From Sphingobium yanoikuyae (lineage in GTDB: Bacteria; Pseudomonadota; Alphaproteobacteria; Sphingomonadales; Sphingomonadaceae): DNA of 64,000 bases. Shown one piece after another: positions 63,823-64,000 of this stretch. The position numbers and the translations under genes are program-made. Location of the stretch: contig NZ_CP053021.1 in NCBI RefSeq assembly GCF_013001025.1, positions 1,178,001-1,242,000 of the forward strand, in the 5' to 3' direction. Numbering within the stretch: the stretch's first letter is position 1; each line of letters begins with the position of its first letter. The notes under the pieces were generated by a model. That model made no database searches. It was not told where the DNA came from and worked only from the letters and a program-made list of their open reading frames with translations.

Positions 63823-64000
63823 ATGGACCTTCGCCCGCTGCGTCATTTTCTGGCTGTTGCCGATACACTGCATTTCGGCCAGGCGGCGCAGCGCCTGGGC
63901 ATGACCCAGCCGCCGCTCAGCCAGTCGATCCTGGCGCTGGAGCGGGAGCTGGGGGCGCCGCTCTTTACCCGGTCGAAGCGCAATGTCGCGCTGACCGCCT
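63823..64000 (+). CDS. LysR-type regulator, truncated by the window end
   Basis: The first 59 codons encode the winged HTH ([40 protein letters not shown]). AAGGAGA precedes the ATG. It is divergent from ilvD, so it is a candidate regulator of branched-chain amino acid synthesis; the effector domain is not in the window. Confidence 0.9.
   Translation, partial: MDLRPLRHFLAVADTLHFGQAAQRLGMTQPPLSQSILALERELGAPLFTRSKRNVALTA

Overview
The window reads as a chromosome segment of a high-GC alphaproteobacterium, most likely a sphingomonad (Sphingobium/Sphingomonas type). Several things point there: many TonB-dependent receptors, a FecI/FecR iron cassette, UPF0262, DUF2093 and DUF2849 genes, an alphaproteobacterial cob-cys sulfite-reduction operon, and two SPOR proteins around a ParA gene. 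This is inferred from gene content; no database was consulted.

Region 1 (1-36.7 kb) is mostly core chromosome. It holds an STN-type TonB receptor; a minus-strand run UPF0262/GH25/cdd/dcd/phosphatase; dnaB; a MAPEG protein; an alpha-amino-acid ester hydrolase-like enzyme; and a Tat-exported DUF885 protein. Next come the sulfur operon (cobA, DUF2849, cysI, DUF934, cysH), astD, a duplicated pair of tiny exported proteins, selO, a hydrolase/glycosyltransferase pair and a nitronate monooxygenase-like gene. Glutathione-dependent formaldehyde oxidation genes (frmA, a VOC protein, fghA) follow, with purU close by. A DUF1338 (HglS-like) dioxygenase is divergent from a LysR gene. The region ends with Sel1/SPOR, ParA, an unknown partner and a TPR/SPOR lipoprotein.

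Region 2 (36.8-46.8 kb) is scarred accessory DNA. It contains an AbiEi-like winged helix, a frameshifted ynfA remnant fused against a TonB receptor that lost its C-terminus, and a FecI/FecR/TonB receptor/DUF3649/PepSY iron cassette whose PepSY gene is cut by a complete IS21-family element. Two 15-bp Fur-box-like sites precede the sigma factor and the receptor.

Region 3 (46.8-54.1 kb) is the highlight: an RNA-repair/Ro60 locus. RtcR (CARF-AAA+-HTH) is divergent from a canonical -24/-12 sigma-54 promoter. That promoter reads into a leader holding a tRNA-Pro(TGG) look-alike with encoded CCA but no G18-G19. Then follow Ro60 (TROVE-vWA), four tandem Y-RNA-type ncRNAs each containing a circularly permuted tRNA-like module, the ligase RtcB and the cyclase RtcA. 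The Y-RNA calls rest on covarying outer and inner stems plus conserved GGCGAATGC and GACTACAT boxes. A nucleotidyltransferase gene with an overlapping 60-aa partner lies just beyond rtcR.

Region 4 (54.1-59.0 kb) is a decayed integrative element of lower GC. It has a frameshifted resolvase fragment, a three-gene overlapping operon of unknown function, an XRE regulator, and a large serine recombinase interrupted by one in-frame TAG. The recombinase reading frame ends inside tRNA-Asn(GTT). Region 5 (59-64 kb) returns to core genes: a cupin, an S9 peptidase, ilvD sharing a bidirectional terminator with it, and the start of a divergent LysR gene.
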